64,000 nucleotides of DNA from Hymenobacter duratus (GTDB taxonomy: Bacteria > Bacteroidota > Bacteroidia > Cytophagales > Hymenobacteraceae). Shown one piece after another: positions 35,101 through 43,680 of this stretch (position 1 is the stretch's first letter; the number at the start of each line of letters is the position of its first letter). The stretch is taken from contig NZ_JACWZZ010000003.1 of assembly GCF_014698995.1 (NCBI RefSeq), positions 310,001 through 374,000 of the forward strand, read 5' to 3'. The position numbers and the translations under genes are program-made. The notes below the pieces were generated by a model, which searched no databases, was not told the origin of the DNA, and saw only the letters and a list, made by a program, of their open reading frames with translations.

Positions 35101-36418
35101 GGCTGCCGGCAGTGATGGATGCCGGGTTGAGCAGGGAAATGGTCGGAACCGGATTCGGGGTGGGGTCTACTACGAAGCTGGTGGCGCTGGTAGCCGTGCC
35201 GCCGGGCGTAGTCACAGCAATGGTGCCGGTAGTAGCGCCTACAGGTACCGTAACCGTCACTTGGGTGCCGGCTCCGTTTACTGAAGCACCGGGCGCGGCC
35301 GTACCGTTGAAGGTTACAGTAGCTCCGGTGAGGTTGGTACCCGTGATGATTACGGAAGTGCCCACCGGACCATTGCCCGGCGCGAAGCTCGTAATGGTAG
35401 GCACCGCTACGGGCGCCGTCACGGTGCCAGATACTGGTTTATCAACTTGCGTTGCGCCAGTGCTGGTATGTACTAGGTTGCCAGTGTAGGGACTTCCCGC
35501 AACGGTAGTCGTGTTAGCCAGCCGAACGAAAATGCGGGTAGCGGCAATGGTGGGACTGGACCCGGTGCGGGCCAGCACTAACGGGCTGCCAGCGGGAGCA
35601 GCAGCGAAGGTGCCGGGGGTACCGGAACCGGCTGGATTTTCCAGCGCCAACTCATACCCAGTAGGTGCCGTGATGCTGATGTCAGCCGTTAGGTTAGAAC
35701 CCGCTACGGTGTAGCTCTGCGCGGCGGAAGCCGTTCCTTCGGTAGTCGTGAAGGTAAGTTGTGCCGCAGAGGAAAGAGTAATAGTAGGCGTTGAAGTAGC
35801 AGCGGTGCCCGTAACTACGATATTCTCGATGCGGGAGGTACCTCCACTTGATACAGTAGATGAGCCACCTGTTACACGAATATTGCTCGTCATTATCCAC
35901 CTAACAGAAACACTGGTTTCGTTGGCAGCAACAGCTGGTAATGGTGCATTCGCAACAACACCTGTTACAAAATCGTCGTTGCCTACTGTTACAGGGACCC
36001 CAGGATTAAAGTCAGTCCAAGTCCCAGTTCCGATTCTATATTGAAGCTTAAAATCTCTAGGGCCAGTATCGGAACTACGTTGCAAAGACGAAATTTTGAT
36101 ATCTGTATAGCCAGTAGTGGTAAACTCAATCTGCCAAAACTTACTTCCGCTTCCACTTTGCCACATATTGTAGTTGGCTGATTGGCCGGTGCCACCTAGA
36201 CCAGAGCTAAATGTTACTGCACCTGGAGCAGTAAGAGTCTTAGTGTTATTAGCACTGATACCTCCGTCAGCAATGACATTACTGTCATTAAAATCCCAGC
36301 TAACAATAGTCGTCTGCCCCCACCCTACTATGGGGCGGAGGAGCAGCAGGAAAGCAAGCAGCACCCGCAGCAAGGGGCCGGAGCGTAAGACAGGGGGCGG
36401 CGTAAAGGTGTGCAGCAT
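32159..36418 (-). CDS. Giant secreted T9SS type A protein with IPT/TIG domains
   Basis: A 1419-aa surface protein. The signal peptide ends WGQ (about residue 34). Next: a jelly-roll domain, a beta-sandwich (about 210-330), two IPT/TIG domains (about 333-415, ITSFAPGNGPVGTSVIITG; about 415-510, ISLLNPASITAGSPDFVL), a second jelly-roll starting at CLTEGFESTTFPPSGW, a choice-of-anchor D-like segment, a lectin-like jelly-roll, then the common SFAAERQGEVVNVAWATASE linker and a type A sorting domain (LYPNPTRASLTLV to RTVRKFTKLD). The promoter box at 36467-36474 overlaps the upstream ATG (36469), so ATG 36418 is the start. Adhesive or wall role likely; none proven. Confidence 0.85.
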   Translation of the reverse strand: MLHTFTPPPVLRSGPLLRVLLAFLLLLRPIVGWGQTTIVSWDFNDSNVIADGGISANNTKTLTAPGAVTFSSGLGGTGQSANYNMWQSGSGSKFWQIEFTTTGYTDIKISSLQRSSDTGPRDFKLQYRIGTGTWTDFNPGVPVTVGNDDFVTGVVANAPLPAVAANETSVSVRWIMTSNIRVTGGSSTVSSGGTSRIENIVVTGTAATSTPTITLSSAAQLTFTTTEGTASAAQSYTVAGSNLTADISITAPTGYELALENPAGSGTPGTFAAAPAGSPLVLARTGSSPTIAATRIFVRLANTTTVAGSPYTGNLVHTSTGATQVDKPVSGTVTAPVAVPTITSFAPGNGPVGTSVIITGTNLTGATVTFNGTAAPGASVNGAGTQVTVTVPVGATTGTIAVTTPGGTATSATSFVVDPTPNPVPTISLLNPASITAGSPDFVLTVDGTGFLAGSSVSFNGTPRVTSYSSPTRLTVTILAADVATAGTYDVTVTNPAPGGGTSAAAQFTVIAAPTGTPCLTEGFESTTFPPSGWLATSVSRSTATGDIRNGVGSAIFGSATGQLTTPVLVSPTALTFYLGRSTNNTARTLIVEVATDGQTGTFTQIASFDVNNVPGGSYDQYTVPVPAPYNTAAQVWVRFRKASSTTAPWRLDDVAAYCGTPANAPQVSVTQGATAIPSGSGSYSFGSTTVAGTGTSATFALNNTGSADLTFASATPVTISGANAADFTVTLQPTGPIAGPAGTAPFSINFVPGATGPRTATVTITSNAAVYTFTVQGTGALPPANNAAAGLLLLEDNFNYAVGTPLTANGWTAHSGNATAVAEVVAGNLAHPNYALGSPQDGNKADVFGSSQDVNKPFTPSATTNVTYMAAQVEVAEALNGDYFLHLMNTGGSNVFRGRIYTRESGAGFNFGLSVSSGTITYAPTVYSFDQTYLLVLKYVTNPGGNDEASLYVTSAAAPLLEPATYTIGPLSEANSTPVLNAVAIRQDNNTPVVYLDGVRVATGWGAAISRPEYTEPNGTINAGNYYSVGVSGTNDRLDPNGAVVVEGNLNLDGGKIFTTAANSLTLRVGVTTQVSASGTSFVSGPLVRESVNAPSLFFPIGKGTNYRPLTLNISTAPAGITRYTAEQNEGVPADQTLLGDLKRVSRYRTYSVTPSPAPAAGTFSGTIELSFGTNDGVTDPSASSLVVAKSNGSGWENIGRSASTGTSTGGGSTAYVAGTLTSNVFTSFSDFALASTDPDVLINPLPVTLISFAAERQGEVVNVAWATASEKDNARFEVQRSADGNAFSTLESVEGHGTTTRRHDYRIVDRQPLATLAYYRLRQLDTNGKATFSPVVTVAPGKELALYPNPTRASLTLVAPATAATYRVISTVGSVVLEGQAPTGTATLDVAKLPAGLYQLEVTSAAGRTVRKFTKLD

Positions 36419-36466
36419 ACGGAACGGTACGAGGGTGAAAGGATGTGCGAAGGGGTGGTCCGACCG

Positions 36467-36498
36467 CAAAGATACAAGTTGTTCGAGGCCAAGTACAA
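36467..36498 (-). promoter_or_regulatory. Promoter of the 1419-aa T9SS gene
   Basis: Minus-strand -7 TATCTTTG (36474-36467) with a TTG 21 bp upstream (36498-36496). It rules out the ATG at 36469 as start. Confidence 0.6.
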
Positions 36499-36540
36499 CA
36501 AACTACACATTATCGAATGATTACGCCAGCAAACGGGCAC

Positions 36541-36573
36541 AAAAAAAGCTCCCGGCCAGGGCCGGGAGCTTTT
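36541..36573. terminator. Terminator of the 1155-aa T9SS gene
   Basis: AAAGCTCCCGGC against GCCGGGAGCTTTT, flanked by an A run and T run. Confidence 0.9.
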
Positions 36574-36595
36574 CAGTGTAGTGTCTGAAGAACAG

Positions 36596-39500
36596 TTAGT
36601 TCTTCACCACTTTGCGGGTCACTTTCTGGTCGCCGGAGCCTACCGTCACCATGTAGGTGCCGGCTTGCAGGGCGCTCAGGTCCAGCTCACCCGTTACGGG
36701 CAGCGTCTCTTCGCGCACCAGGCGGCCGGTCAGGTCCAGAATCTGCACGCGCAGGGCGGCAGCGTTGGCAGCCTGTGGCAGCAGGATGGTGAGCTTGCCC
36801 GAGGTTGGGTTCGGGTAGAAGCTGGCCTCGGTCAGGCCGGCGTTCTTCACAATCACCGCTGGCGAGTACACAAACTTGCCGTCGGTGTCAATCTGCTTCA
36901 GGCGGTAGTAGCTCAGGCCCGGCAGCGGCTGGTTGTCCACGTCGGTGTAGGTAGTGCGGGCAGTGGTAGTGCCACGGCCTTCCTTGTACGATACCGTCGA
37001 GAACTGCTGGCCGTTCTGGCTGCGCTGTACTTCAAAGCCACGGTTGTTTTTCTCCGAAGCGGTTACCCACTCTAGGTTCACCTTGCCGTTGCGGAGCTGA
37101 GCCGTGAAGCTCACCAGCTCAACTGGCAGCGGGAGCTGCACCGTGATGGGCAGGTTCGGGGTCTTGAAGTTCTCAGCGCCCAGTACCTGGTCGTTGTTGT
37201 ACTCGAAGCCGAAGAAGAAGTAGTTCACATTCGGGTTCAGGCCCGTGATAACAGCGGTGGTAGCGGAGCTGGCGAATACAACGAAGTTGCCGTTGATGTT
37301 CGAGCCGTTGCCATATACGTTGTTACCGGGGTCGTATGGGGTGGCATCCGACGGGAAGAAGCCGGGCGTCAGCGTGTTGCTGGTGCTGGCGATGATCAGG
37401 CGGTTTTCACCGAAGCCAGCGGCTTCCGGGTTGCCGGGGAAGGCCGAGCCATCTTCCTGCGTGAAGACGATGGTTACGCTACGGCCATCAGCCGAGCGGG
37501 TCACCGTAGCGGCCGACTGACGAACTGGCTCCACGTCGATGGCATTGCCACGCAGACGAGCATTCGGAACCCGCGTGAACTCTACGTTCGAGAACAGGTC
37601 GGGGGTGCGGAACAGCAGGTCGGCGGTGGCCTGGCCTACACGGGTCGGAGCGTAGCGCACATACAGCGGCACCTGGGCCAGGCTGTCATTTTCGTCAGGC
37701 GTGAAGATGAGGCTCGTACCGGGGAACTCATCGTCGGGCTTGATGTCGCGGAAGTCAGCGAACTTCGAAATCTGGAACTGCGGCGTACGGGTCGGGTTCA
37801 GTGGCGAAGGGTTAGTGCCGGGCTCCGGGTCGCGGGGCACACGCACCAGTACTGGGCTGGCCAGACGAGCACCGCGCAGAAGCAGGGTTTGCGTAGCCGA
37901 CTTCTCAAACTTCACCAGGTTTACTACCGTCGCGAAAGAGCCGATAACGTCCAGCTCCGGCTCGCTCGAACCGTTCACGGTCACGAACTGCGTACGGGCC
38001 GGGGCGCTGCTGTTCGATACTACCTGGCCGCGGTTGGTCTGCGGTCCGGGAGGGAAGTAGCGTACATAGATAGCCGTCAGGTCCACGTCGCCGTTCAGCG
38101 TCGGGTCAGAAGAGCCCGTGATGCGGGGCAGTACCAGCGAGTTGCCGGTAGTGCCACCCAGCGAGTTGAACCCGCCGGGAGCATTCGGGTCGGCCGACAG
38201 CGCAATCTGGAAGAACTGAGGAGCCGTGATGGTCAGGTCCTGCAGCAGGTTGTCCGCCGATACGTTGTACGACTTCACCGACGAAGGCACACCGGGTGAG
38301 GTGCTGAACTCCGTCAGGATGGGGTTCGTCAGCGAGATGTCGGAAATAGAGCCGCTCGGGTTGGTAGCAGTCACTGCTACGTTTACCGTTTGGGCGTTGG
38401 TGCTGGTCAGGGCAATGTTGCCGTTGAAGTTACCGGTACCTACCGTCGGCACGAGGCGTACCTCGATAATCTGGTTGGTCACGTTGCCCGACGGGTTCGG
38501 GTTGATAGCAAGCGGCGCATTGGTGAAGCTGCCACCGGCAGTAGCGTTGCGAATCTCAATGTTGGCGTTCGAAGGCGTCAGCGTCAGCGGGCCACTCAGG
38601 TTGGTAGCGCTTACCGTAAAGGTCTGCGTCTGCGCCGAGCCGCTGTTCGTTACGGTCTGGAAGTCGATGTTCGTCGTCGACGAGTTGATGGTCGGCGTAA
38701 CCGGAGCAGCCGTACCCGAGCCGCTAACGGCTACCAGAGCCTGCGAGCCGGCGTTGCCGGTAGCTACTACGTTGCCGGTGATAGTACCCGTCGTGCCGGG
38801 CACGAAGCGCACGTCAACCGGCTGGTTGATGCTGCCGCCAGTCGGAACCAGCGTGATAGGGTTTGGCGAGAAGGCATTGCCGCCCACCCGGATTTCAAAG
38901 CCATTCGGAGCCGTTACCGTTACGTTGCCGGTCAGGTCGCGGCCTGTGAGCTGGAAGCTCTGCGAAGCCGAGCTGGTACCAACCGTCTGGGCACCGAAGG
39001 CCAGTGAATTCGGATTGGCCGTGAGCACCGGCTGCGGAGCCGTTGCGTTGCCCGATGCCGTTACGGCAACGCTGGTAGCGCTTGGGCTGCTGACAATGAA
39101 GTCGGCGGTGATGTTCTGAGGATACGGGCCGGGAGCCGAAGCCAGCGTTGGCGCGAATACTACATCAAACTGAGCCGAAGCATTACCGTTGGCATTAGGC
39201 GTGATGGTAGCCGTCTGGGCGTAAGCTGCCGTCGTGCCGGCCGGGCGCAGCAGGAAGCCGGCAGGAGCCGTCACCGTTGCGTTGCCAAGCAGGTCAGAAC
39301 CCGTTACCGTCAGCGTGCGTGCAATCGACTGCTGGTTAACGGGCGTGTTGGGGAAGAAGGGCGTAGAGAAAGAAGCCGTCAGCGTGGGCTCAAAGCCGCG
39401 CAGCGTGAGGTCGTCAATCCGGTACTGGACGTTGTTGCCAGAGTTTTTGCGGAACTGCAGAATCAGGTTGGTCGTGCTCGGCAGCGAAGCCGTAGTCGAT

Positions 39501-40063
39501 ACCAGGAACCAGTCGGCTCCGTTGGCAGGAGGAGTCGGGAACGTGAAGGGAACCACGGTGAACGAGCTGCCGGCTACGTTGCCGTCCCGTGCTTCCAGCA
39601 CCAGATCCGCAGCGGCGGCAGCGGCAGTCAGGCGCAGCCCGAAGGAAATGCGCTGGCGGCTGTTGATGCCCGTAGTATTGATGTTGCCGATGTTGAACAG
39701 GTAGGTCACACCCGCCTGCACCTGTACAGCACCAGCGTTGTTAGGATTCTCACGTCCGAATACAATAGCCGGAACGCCCGAAGCAGCCTGTGAAGCGCCC
39801 GTAGCGTTGGTGAAGCTATAGCCGTTGGAAGGAGCATTGTTCGGAGCCACTACTGCGTTGCCCCCGAAGGAGAAGGCAGCCGAGTTGTCGAAGCGGCCGT
39901 TGGCATCCGCATTAGCCGGCGACTCGAATGGTACAGCAGTACCAAAAGTCTCCGTGAAGTTCTGAGCGTGGGACAGGCCGGGCACAACCAGCATCAGCAG
40001 TAAGAGCAGATGGTAGTGAGGTCGGAATGCCTGCCGTATGGTACGCAGGTAAGTGTTGGTCAT
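36596..40063 (-). CDS. Giant secreted T9SS type A protein with beta-sandwich repeats
   Basis: A 1155-aa surface protein. Signal peptide about 1-34 (ending GLSHAQ). A jelly-roll (about 35-230) is followed by at least four repeats of about 100 residues sharing a TVTAP-GF-I pattern (TVTAPAGFLLRPAG, TVTAPNGFEIRVGG, SLAFGAQTVGTSSASQSF), then a Pro-rich stretch and a fibronectin-like segment. A PVELVSFTAQLRNGKVNLEW linker and type A sorting domain (SFYPNPTSGKLTILL to DQKVTRKVVKN) end it. It is adjacent and co-directional with the 1419-aa gene, but each has its own terminator or promoter. No catalytic motif. Confidence 0.85.
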   Translation of the reverse strand: MTNTYLRTIRQAFRPHYHLLLLLMLVVPGLSHAQNFTETFGTAVPFESPANADANGRFDNSAAFSFGGNAVVAPNNAPSNGYSFTNATGASQAASGVPAIVFGRENPNNAGAVQVQAGVTYLFNIGNINTTGINSRQRISFGLRLTAAAAAADLVLEARDGNVAGSSFTVVPFTFPTPPANGADWFLVSTTASLPSTTNLILQFRKNSGNNVQYRIDDLTLRGFEPTLTASFSTPFFPNTPVNQQSIARTLTVTGSDLLGNATVTAPAGFLLRPAGTTAAYAQTATITPNANGNASAQFDVVFAPTLASAPGPYPQNITADFIVSSPSATSVAVTASGNATAPQPVLTANPNSLAFGAQTVGTSSASQSFQLTGRDLTGNVTVTAPNGFEIRVGGNAFSPNPITLVPTGGSINQPVDVRFVPGTTGTITGNVVATGNAGSQALVAVSGSGTAAPVTPTINSSTTNIDFQTVTNSGSAQTQTFTVSATNLSGPLTLTPSNANIEIRNATAGGSFTNAPLAINPNPSGNVTNQIIEVRLVPTVGTGNFNGNIALTSTNAQTVNVAVTATNPSGSISDISLTNPILTEFSTSPGVPSSVKSYNVSADNLLQDLTITAPQFFQIALSADPNAPGGFNSLGGTTGNSLVLPRITGSSDPTLNGDVDLTAIYVRYFPPGPQTNRGQVVSNSSAPARTQFVTVNGSSEPELDVIGSFATVVNLVKFEKSATQTLLLRGARLASPVLVRVPRDPEPGTNPSPLNPTRTPQFQISKFADFRDIKPDDEFPGTSLIFTPDENDSLAQVPLYVRYAPTRVGQATADLLFRTPDLFSNVEFTRVPNARLRGNAIDVEPVRQSAATVTRSADGRSVTIVFTQEDGSAFPGNPEAAGFGENRLIIASTSNTLTPGFFPSDATPYDPGNNVYGNGSNINGNFVVFASSATTAVITGLNPNVNYFFFGFEYNNDQVLGAENFKTPNLPITVQLPLPVELVSFTAQLRNGKVNLEWVTASEKNNRGFEVQRSQNGQQFSTVSYKEGRGTTTARTTYTDVDNQPLPGLSYYRLKQIDTDGKFVYSPAVIVKNAGLTEASFYPNPTSGKLTILLPQAANAAALRVQILDLTGRLVREETLPVTGELDLSALQAGTYMVTVGSGDQKVTRKVVKN

Positions 40064-40514
40064 AGTGCTATGAAAAATTAAGAGTTACGAAGGAAAAAAC
40101 GGCGTTACGGAGCTGAAAAAGAACATGCTTTACAGTGGAAACTGATGGCTAGTACGCAGAAAAAACAGGTAAGATTATTACATTTTCCAGTTATTATTTA
40201 ACTTTTATCAGAACACATCAGATATTGATGGTCCATTGCACGCGGCTGCCTTTCATAATCCATGCCAGCTTGGTATTGCGTCTCCGGTTTTTTAAACCGA
40301 TTTGTGTAATATTCAGAAAATGGCACAGTTACAATATATACTTTTACATATATTATACTTGAACATGCAAATTTGCGTGGTTTTTTCGGATTAATAACAA
40401 CGCTGCAAGCAAACCTTTCAGGAGCACTCATCTGCTGAGTCTTGGTGCTTTTACCGGAAAACTGACGGTTTCGTTGCCCGACGTCAGCTTTGACCCCACC
40501 CTACCCTATCATGG
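40064..40514. other. Long intergenic region
   Basis: AT-rich from 40064 to about 40440 (upstream side of the 1155-aa T9SS gene), with A tracts and a 13-bp T/A-rich core. No supported gene. The only open frame here is short and not protein-like. Confidence 0.4.
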
Positions 40515-40559
40515 CGCCGCCCCTGCTCCACTGCCTGAGGCAGCCGAACAGGGGCGGCG
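40515..40559 (-). terminator. GC-rich hairpin after the curli locus
   Basis: CGCCGCCCCTG against CAGGGGCGGCG, with CTGCCT/AGGCAG pairing inside. It lies ~135 bp downstream of the last minus-strand gene of the curli locus. No T run, so termination is probable, not proven. Confidence 0.55.
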
Positions 40560-40694
40560 TGACGTCTCTACCTAATTGACTGGCGGAAGTATCGGCGCAG
40601 TGCAGGTTCGCACTCTGGCTCCGGCTATAACGGATGGCGTATACTGTTTCGGCAGCGGCAGTCTGCTGCGCAGGAGCTCTGCCGAGACTGGACC

Positions 40695-42245
40695 TTATAT
40701 GGCGTCCGGCTGCTCAGCGTTCTGGAACAATAGGGTTCTGTTGCGGCCATCCACATCCATCTGCCACACTTCCGGTGGCAGCGCGTTTGTGTTAACCGCT
40801 TGTGTGAATACAATCTTGGCACCGTTCGCGCTAAAGCGTGGATTCAGGTCATTGTATCCGGCTGGCTTTCCGCCGGTAGTTACGGGCGAAGCAGAAACAT
40901 CCACTACTGCGCTGCCATCGAGTGCCTGGGTCCGGATGCGTGCGTCAATCTGGCGGCCGGTCTGGTCCATAAAGCCAGCCGCGTCCACGGTATACATAAT
41001 GCGCGTCCCCGCCAGATTGAAAGAAGGGGAATCCAGCCGGCCAGCCACATTCCCGACAGCCAGCGTCATGCCGCTACCATCCTCATTCATGATATACAGC
41101 TCGGAGTCGTTAATATCTATTCCCACCGTCTGAACGATAATCTTCCGGCTCTGCCCGTTCCAGTCACACTCCCGGAAGTGGCGGCCGGCCGGAGCGGTAG
41201 CAATCAGGGTGGGCGCTCCGAAACCGTCGCGGTTCACCCGATACAGCTTATCGTAGCTGGCCACCAGCAGTTGGTCGCCGTACGGTGACCAGCAGAAGCC
41301 TATCCCGAAATTATTGTAGCCTTCCACCGGCAGCGAGGATATCATGCGCTGGTCGGAGCCGTCCCGGTTCATGGTGTAAAGCCGGTGTTGTCCGGAAGCC
41401 CCGTTGGAAGTGTACGCTATTTTATCATATCCAGGACTAAAACGCGGGGCCACCTCAAAAGCGTTTGAGTTGGTGAGGCGCACTGTGGTGCTACCGGAAG
41501 CATTGGAGGAGTATATATCGGGGAAGCCATTGGTGCGCCGCACAAACACGAAGAAATTGTTGGGGAAAGGCGCCGTCCGGAACGACCACAGGCTGGACCG
41601 GGCAGAAGTACCGGCCTTGTTATAGACTGTCACCTGCCAGTAGTACACCGTATTGTAGAGCAGCGGCACATCCTGGGCCGTAAACTGGTAGACCGTATCG
41701 CGGGACCTAGTGAGCAGCTGCCGGCGGTTGGTAGTGGAATTGCCTTCATAGAGCATCAGGTCGTAGCGCAGCGAATCGGAGCGGAAGGCTCCTACCGGAT
41801 GCCATTCCAGCTTCGGCAGCACAGCTACGTCCACGGCTTGGTCGGCGGGAACGGGCCGGTTGGGCGGGTTGGGAGCAGTAGCGGCTACTGCCGGCGTCAG
41901 CTGTATGGCCACGGTGGTGGTTTTGCCGTCTTCAATGGTTACCGCGGTAGAAGTCTGCTGATAATCGGCTTTCGTGGCCGTGATGGTGAGCCGGCCGGTG
42001 GGCACGTCGTTCAGCTCAAACATACCCTGCGCATCGGTGGTGAGAGCCATGGTAGCTGGCGTGGTACTGATGGACACGTTGGCCAGCGGCTGATTGGTAC
42101 GGGCATCCCGCAGGATGCCCTGCACGTTGCCATAAAAAATCGGCATAACGGCCGTGTCTTCGCAAGACGCCAATGGCAGCAGCAGCAACCACAGACAGCG
42201 AAGCAGCCAATTGCGCGTAAGAACTGGCAGATGGGCGGGTTTCAT
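40695..42245 (-). CDS. Curli-locus lipoprotein with CarboxypepD_reg-like domain and propeller repeats
   Basis: A 516-aa predicted lipoprotein (LLLLPLASC, lipid Cys28). Residues about 36-115 form a carboxypeptidase regulatory-like beta-sandwich (VQGILRDARTNQPLANVSIS). A fibronectin-like domain follows (VPADQAVDVAVLPKLEWHP to WSFRTAPFP), then TolB-like six-strand repeats (NGFPDIYSSNASGSTTVRL, RLYTMNRDGSDQRMISS, ELYIMNEDGSGMTLAVG) forming a beta-propeller. Such propellers bind proteins or glycans. It is last in the curli group, 154 bp after csgH. No counterpart is known in the classic csg operons; a role in fibre anchoring or export is inference. Confidence 0.8.
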   Translation of the reverse strand: MKPAHLPVLTRNWLLRCLWLLLLPLASCEDTAVMPIFYGNVQGILRDARTNQPLANVSISTTPATMALTTDAQGMFELNDVPTGRLTITATKADYQQTSTAVTIEDGKTTTVAIQLTPAVAATAPNPPNRPVPADQAVDVAVLPKLEWHPVGAFRSDSLRYDLMLYEGNSTTNRRQLLTRSRDTVYQFTAQDVPLLYNTVYYWQVTVYNKAGTSARSSLWSFRTAPFPNNFFVFVRRTNGFPDIYSSNASGSTTVRLTNSNAFEVAPRFSPGYDKIAYTSNGASGQHRLYTMNRDGSDQRMISSLPVEGYNNFGIGFCWSPYGDQLLVASYDKLYRVNRDGFGAPTLIATAPAGRHFRECDWNGQSRKIIVQTVGIDINDSELYIMNEDGSGMTLAVGNVAGRLDSPSFNLAGTRIMYTVDAAGFMDQTGRQIDARIRTQALDGSAVVDVSASPVTTGGKPAGYNDLNPRFSANGAKIVFTQAVNTNALPPEVWQMDVDGRNRTLLFQNAEQPDAI

Positions 42246-42399
42246 AGGAGAGAGGAAGTAGAGGAACGTGAAAAGGGCTGGCAGCAGCGAAACAAGCTAT
42301 GGGAGGAAGTACCCAGTGCTTCTCTTGCCGCCACATCGGTTATAGTGGGTATAGTCCAGGCTGGCCGCCACCAAGGGGAAAGCCACCAGAGCAGCCGTG

Positions 42400-42768
42400 T
42401 TATTGAGCTATAGAGTCCTGGGCAACCAGCTGGCCGTTGGCATCAAGTATACGCAACCGGCCCTTAAAGCGCGTGCCGGCATCGGCGCCAATACTGATCT
42501 GCGACAAGCGTACGGTCTGGCTTGGCGCCAGCTCAAACCCTCCCTGCTGCCGATTGCTCGATTGCCCGCCGGCGCCTTGTTTTGCTAGCTCCAGCGTGTA
42601 GGTGTAGCGCTGCGTTTGGGAACTCAGGCTACTGCAATAGCCGGTTATGGTGGTTAAGCCGTCAGCTTTACTTGCTACCAGCTCAGCCGTGCATTGTGGG
42701 GCAGTCACGGTCTTGTCCTGATACGGCGTCATAGCACATGCTAACAAACTGATTAAGAGAATTTTCAT
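42400..42768 (-). CDS. csgH: Curli assembly protein CsgH-like
   Basis: A small curli-associated protein of 122 aa. The mature part has CTAELVASKADGLTTITGYC, an Ig-like strand pattern (YTYTLELAKQGAGGQSSNRQ) and QGGFELAPSQTVRLSQISIG, which matches the CsgH core that holds curlin subunits in an unfolded state in the periplasm. A short signal ends near MTPYQ; an LLAC lipobox-like turn at Cys11 makes a lipoprotein possible. Two ATGs (42771, 42768) start the protein; the second is used. It sits after the curlin subunit genes, as in other CsgH loci. Confidence 0.8.
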   Translation of the reverse strand: MKILLISLLACAMTPYQDKTVTAPQCTAELVASKADGLTTITGYCSSLSSQTQRYTYTLELAKQGAGGQSSNRQQGGFELAPSQTVRLSQISIGADAGTRFKGRLRILDANGQLVAQDSIAQ

Positions 42769-42910
42769 CATCAGTGTCGTACAAAAAGGTTTTCGGAGCA
42801 CTAAAAGTAGCGAGATTTATTTAATTATACCAATAATTATTTTGCCTTAAACATTTACAAATGCAAGTTTATAGAGAAAACAACATCATATAGCTTACCA
42901 ACAAACAAAA

Positions 42911-42944
42911 AGCAGGACTAGCCAGCGTGTCGGCTAATCCTGCT
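42911..42944 (-). terminator. Terminator after the second curlin subunit gene
   Basis: AGCAGGACTAGCC against GGCTAATCCTGCT (one mismatch). On the minus strand a TTTTTGTTTGTT run follows. It separates the curlin pair from csgH. Confidence 0.8.
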
Positions 42945-42964
42945 CTTCATGCCAGCTGCTGTTG

Positions 42965-43552
42965 CTACTGCCCAATACGCCCCTGCTCAATGGTCAGGTT
43001 GATTCCGTTGCCGCGCATCTCAACTTCGTAGCGTGGCGGGGTCTGGGTCTGAGTGCCCTGCTGCACCAGCCGGTTATTTACTCCGTCCTGGGTTATGCTC
43101 ACATCCGTGTTGTTGGTAATTGCGTCGCGAATGAACTCGTTGCCGTCACCGTTCTGCACCAGCTTGGTGGTGTTGTTATCACCGGTTACAGTGCTGTTGA
43201 CCAGGTTTCTGTCGCCGTTTTGCTTTACAGTGGTGGTGTTGCCACTCCCCCGCTGCGCCACGTACGCCTGGTTAAGGTCGCCGACTTGCATAATGGCTGT
43301 CAGGTTCGGGTTGGTACCCGGGTTGTTCTGGGTGCTGGTAGCACGGTTGGCGCTACCCTGCTGCACAATCGTCGCGGCGTTCTGCGCGTTAGGTACTAGC
43401 GCAGGGTTGGTATCTACCCAGCCCGGCCCGATGTCCTCCAGCAGCCGCTGCTCGGCGGTGGCTGCCTCGCTCCGCCCCAGTTGCTGGGCGAAGGCCGGAT
43501 TTCCGCTAATCAGCAGGAGGCTGAGCAGCATAAAAAACAGGTTTCGTTTCAT
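42965..43552 (-). CDS. Curlin-repeat protein, CsgB-like minor subunit
   Basis: A 195-aa secreted amyloid subunit. Signal peptide about 1-22 (MKRNLFFMLLSLLLISGNPAFA). The body (from ~55) has curlin repeats of the N-x5-Q-x-G type: IVQQGSANRATSTQNNPG, YVAQRGSGNTTTVKQNGD, KLVQNGDGNEF, ITQDGVNNRLVQQG. Shorter and more irregular than the neighbouring subunit and ending in a charged INLTIEQGRIGQ, so it fits the nucleator role. The assignment between CsgA and CsgB is by repeat regularity only. It is 128 bp after the other subunit gene, which has a hairpin between. Confidence 0.82.
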   Translation of the reverse strand: MKRNLFFMLLSLLLISGNPAFAQQLGRSEAATAEQRLLEDIGPGWVDTNPALVPNAQNAATIVQQGSANRATSTQNNPGTNPNLTAIMQVGDLNQAYVAQRGSGNTTTVKQNGDRNLVNSTVTGDNNTTKLVQNGDGNEFIRDAITNNTDVSITQDGVNNRLVQQGTQTQTPPRYEVEMRGNGINLTIEQGRIGQ

Positions 43553-43600
43553 TGCATCCTGAGGGGTATGCCTCTTAATAAGTGGAAAGATAAGCCCAAA

Positions 43601-43640
43601 GCCGGGTACCTGCTCTCGCATGCGGAGGCGGGTACCCGGC
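43601..43640 (-). repeat. Hairpin between the two curlin subunit genes
   Basis: GCCGGGTACC and GGTACCCGGC form a perfect 10-bp stem across 20 nt. No T run, so it may protect the 3' end of the upstream subunit message and tune subunit ratio. Confidence 0.6.
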
Positions 43641-43680
43641 GAGGGTTCTTAGCTAGCAGAGGGCTGTTGGCCCGCTCAAC

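Noticed and set aside
40198..40431. 77-codon minus-strand frame in the AT-rich gap
   Set aside because: Low-complexity basic sequence without homology cues; lies in a promoter-type region.
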